A DNA stretch of 64,000 bases from Corticium candelabrum. Its lineage: Eukaryota > Porifera > Homoscleromorpha > Homosclerophorida > Plakinidae. The stretch spans positions 14,827,317-14,891,316 of the forward strand of contig NC_085085.1 in the NCBI RefSeq assembly GCF_963422355.1. Direction: 5' to 3'. Below the pieces are notes generated by a model. It was given only the letters and a program-made list of their open reading frames with translations. It ran no database searches and was not told the DNA's origin. Shown in pieces: positions 61,093-64,000 of the stretch (within the stretch, counting starts at the first letter, position 1; each line of letters opens with the position of its first letter). Made by a program: the position numbers and the translations under genes.

Positions 61093-63717
61093 TCAATTCG
61101 AATCAAGAGTGCTAGGTCTGAGTCTCTCGCTAAGAATGGTCATGATGACTGACAACAGCTCTTCGCTGTCTTGGGTCTGCATGATCTCTTTGACTATGTT
61201 AGTCTGGAGTTCAATACTGTTCACCTGCATCCATATTCGAACACACTGCTGCTGTAGGAAATTTGCTGAGTATAAGCAGGCAAAATGAAACACTTCAACT
61301 AAATTGTGGTTAGTGATGTACTTTGATACTACAATCTGGCACTCTTCATTGAGATCAGTGAGAAGAAATTGACTGGACAGAGCAATGACACTCAGACCTA
61401 GGCTGTAAAGACAGTCACCATTATCAACTCCATCCACTAGCTGCAAACCAACAGATAGATAACTTTCAATGACTGTCTTACACGTCCATGAACAGCCATG
61501 AAGTGAGTGTGATACAGCAAGGAGAGCTGGATAGTCAACCCCAGGCATATCAATGCTCTTTGCACCTGACTCCCGGAACGATCCCGAAAACATAGCATGA
61601 AAGTAGTCTGAACTTGTGATCAATGCATCCTGACAGCAGACAACCGTCTTTCCACAGTCTAACCTCAACGTGATCAGTTGCCGACATTCATCATCCTTCA
61701 CATTAATTGCATCTTCATATGAACACTTCACTTCTGCCATTTCTTTATCCTCAATTGATGCATCACTTCCTAGTCTCATTCTCTTGGCAAGTGGTGACTT
61801 CATGTCTTCATCAAAGCCTCTAACCACTTCCAAGTTCCTAGCCATCAGCAGAAGACCTTGCACAACAAACTCCAACTCCTTGGCACTAAGCAAAGCCTCT
61901 CTCAGAAGGTCAATTAAATGTTCAAGTCCTCTGTATTGCACAAATAGTTTCTGCTGCACTTTTCTGTCTTCAACAATATATGGCAATGACAAAGCATAGT
62001 CTTTTATTTCTTTCTTAGTACCACGGATCAGCTTATGAGTAATAAGTCCCTGGCCATAGTCAGACTCAGCTGAGTTTCTAAGAATGCACAACAATCGATA
62101 TCCTCCACACGCTCGACCATCATTTGTACACCTTTTTGTATACACATCACCAGAACAAAGCTGCTGATACACAAATGGAGCGGTCTGAAGCATAATAAGA
62201 TGTTCCAAGCAACCACTGTTGTTTGCCAAGCGAACCAAAATTTGCATTGCCTTTGGATGAGGATGGCACGAATATCGAAAGTATTCAACTAGAACTTTCA
62301 CAACATCATATGTAAGAAACGCTGGAATACATTCCTTAATGAGGCTCACGATTGACAACAAACTTAGGAGTTGATGCTCCGAAGGATTCGGAGCACATGT
62401 TCCACTATCACTTGATACTTCCTCTTGAGCTTGGAAATGAAGAAACCCTTGTGGAGATGTTGGCTCTGATGTAGTTGGTGAGAGGGCTTCGGTTGAAGAA
62501 GGAGAAGGAATGTCAGATGTTGGGCTGAGTCCCATTGTTGGTGAGACATCAACTTGTCTGAGCAGCTCGTGATCAGTCACAAGAGGTGATGATGCACCAA
62601 CACCGGTATCATGTTTCCTAACAGGAACAGGACTGACTGCATGTCGTATCAGCTTGGCAGTATCTTCACAAGTGTTTGATACACTATCACAAATGTGCTC
62701 AAGTCTTTGCTCAGCTGCAACACACTTGCTTTCAATTCCATCAGAACTTTTATCACCACTGGTAGGTATCTGTATGATTGAACTCAGTCTCTGAATCAGC
62801 ACTGTAACCAGTCCCATACCAACCATTTGCTTCAATCCACACTTATCATAGTAATAACACATTAGCGCAGACAGCATCTTGTCATGCAGCTGATGAAATT
62901 CTGAGTTACCAAGTATTTCAATCATTTTGGCCACACCTCCATATTCAATCAGTCTGTTTCGACAGACTACATTCCAACAGCAATAGCAAAGTATATGGGC
63001 AGCATATGATTTGATTTCTTCATCTTGATTCGTCTGTAAATGATGCAGAAATAGGCCTATACCCTCTACAGTTGCAATGCTGGAACAACAATCAGAACAC
63101 TTTGACTTCGAGCACAATAACAAAGTATGCAAAGCAATACGTTGAATGCCCGCATCTTTATGATATGTTAAATTGAGTAGTACATCAAATCCATTGTCAG
63201 TGTCCTTTAGCTGTTGTGAGAAAACATCAAACCAACTGAGCTGCTTGAAAATCTTGAGACCACTGGCAATGACAACTGGATTAGTAGATTTCAAGGCAGA
63301 CAAAATAATCTGGACGCCATTCCTCTTGAAAAACATTGCATGACATGATGAGTCTACAAGGAAAAGATGTAGAGCACGAAGGCCGCACAGTTGAGGATCT
63401 GTATCATTTGTCTGGCTCAACATCGTCAATAAACTCGTCACAATGTTGAGACTAAGGTAGAACTGCAAGTTTTCTTGATCCTTTGCTAAGTTGGCAATAG
63501 CTCGAGCAGCCCGTGAGTAAACATGTGAGTGTCTGGACATTAACAGTTTCACTAAACAAGTCCAAACAATAATCATATATTTCATACCAAGCAAAATCCA
63601 CAAATTGATTCTTAAAGATAATCTGCAAATCATCATTAACTAATGTACTATAAATGGCCAAGTTCAATGACACCACCACACTTAGCAATCCTTCGATGTT
63701 TGAAAACAAAGTTTGTT
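61093..63717 (-). CDS. ARMC5: ARMC5, armadillo-repeat and BTB protein (5' partial)
   Basis: In mammals ARMC5 is the substrate adaptor of a CUL3 ubiquitin ligase acting on the largest RNA polymerase II subunit. The main exon (61093 to about 63551) encodes armadillo repeats (SRAARAIANLAKDQENLQF, LCGLRALHLFLVDS, SYAAHILCYCCWNVVCRNRL). A Ser/Thr/Pro-rich linker follows (about 62420-62560), then further helical repeats (FRYSCHPHPKAMQILVRLAN), and a C-terminal BTB domain from about 61760 to 61150 (DALITSSDYFHAMFSGSFRE, ALLAVSHSLHGCSW). The order ARM, linker, ARM, BTB and the HLHGC-like word match human ARMC5. Exon-like sequence continues to about 63717, and the true start was not found; it may lie to the right of the window. 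It converges with TTC16. Confidence 0.88.
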
Positions 63718-64000
63718 GATACGCATGATGCAGAATACTTGCATGTATTCAAAATTCAAGATAATCTATCAGTTTGTATTATCTAACACATACTACATAT
63801 TATACTAAATAAAATGCAACATATTATTGTAAAGACAATCTTCTGCAGGGTTACATAACACAAACATTAGCAGCAACACGATTACAGTCATATAGTAACA
63901 GTGGTTAGTCACTGGTTTAGAGTATTTGACTACACTGCCTAAACTAAAGATTCTAACAGCAGCATAATTACAAACGTGCGCCATCTTACAAACTCGTGTA
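63718..64000. other. Upstream flank or intron of ARMC5
   Basis: AT-rich, no clear exon seen. It is likely an intron or the promoter side of the ARMC5 gene. Confidence 0.4.

Overview
The window is nuclear DNA of an animal, most likely an early-branching marine invertebrate such as a sponge; this is inferred from gene content and not proven. The genes are split into many short exons by AT-rich GT-AG introns. Several encode recognisable animal proteins (augmin subunit HAUS3, ARMC5, SLC7A6OS/IWR1, TTC16, DHRS11), and one encodes an AAAP-type transporter of a kind I associate with fungi, protists and simple animals rather than vertebrates. Long CA/GT microsatellites, ACAG arrays, foldback and MITE-like elements and a tRNA-derived SINE fill introns and spacers.

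Layout, left to right. 1-5010: last seven exons of a DHRS11-like short-chain dehydrogenase (+), whose large first visible intron holds a pogo/Tigger-like DNA transposon (130-3350). 6051-9052: AAAP amino-acid transporter (-). 9271-10106: small unidentified candidate gene (+). 10804-11359: MITE. 11592-27991: very exon-rich TPR gene, TTC6-like (+). 27992-29490: spacer with a perfect 73-bp-arm hairpin. 29491-35059: SLC7A6OS/IWR1 (-), with a 1.35-kb palindrome and a 106-bp palindromic insertion in intron 1. 35965-41198: TLCD3/FAM57-like TLC-domain gene (-), whose first intron holds a second, decayed pogo-like transposon (37712-40966) and a MITE dimer. 42113-42863: unidentified exons (-) with an in-frame TGA. 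43040-46339: gene-poor repeat field. 46340-48858: RRM protein with low-complexity tail (-), with a SINE in an intron. 49016-52879: SEC14-like lipid-binding protein (-). 53434-58887: HAUS3 (-). 58971-60992: single-exon TTC16 (+), head to head with HAUS3. 61093 to beyond the window: ARMC5 (-), tail to tail with TTC16.

The cellular genes are unrelated housekeeping and ciliary genes, not an operon-like system. The most striking content is mobile. Two diverged transposons each encode a psq-type helix-turn-helix, a DDE transposase core and a C-terminal PHD finger, and each end carries the same 13-bp motif twice, about 200 bp apart. A third, palindromic element carries a comparable repeated motif.
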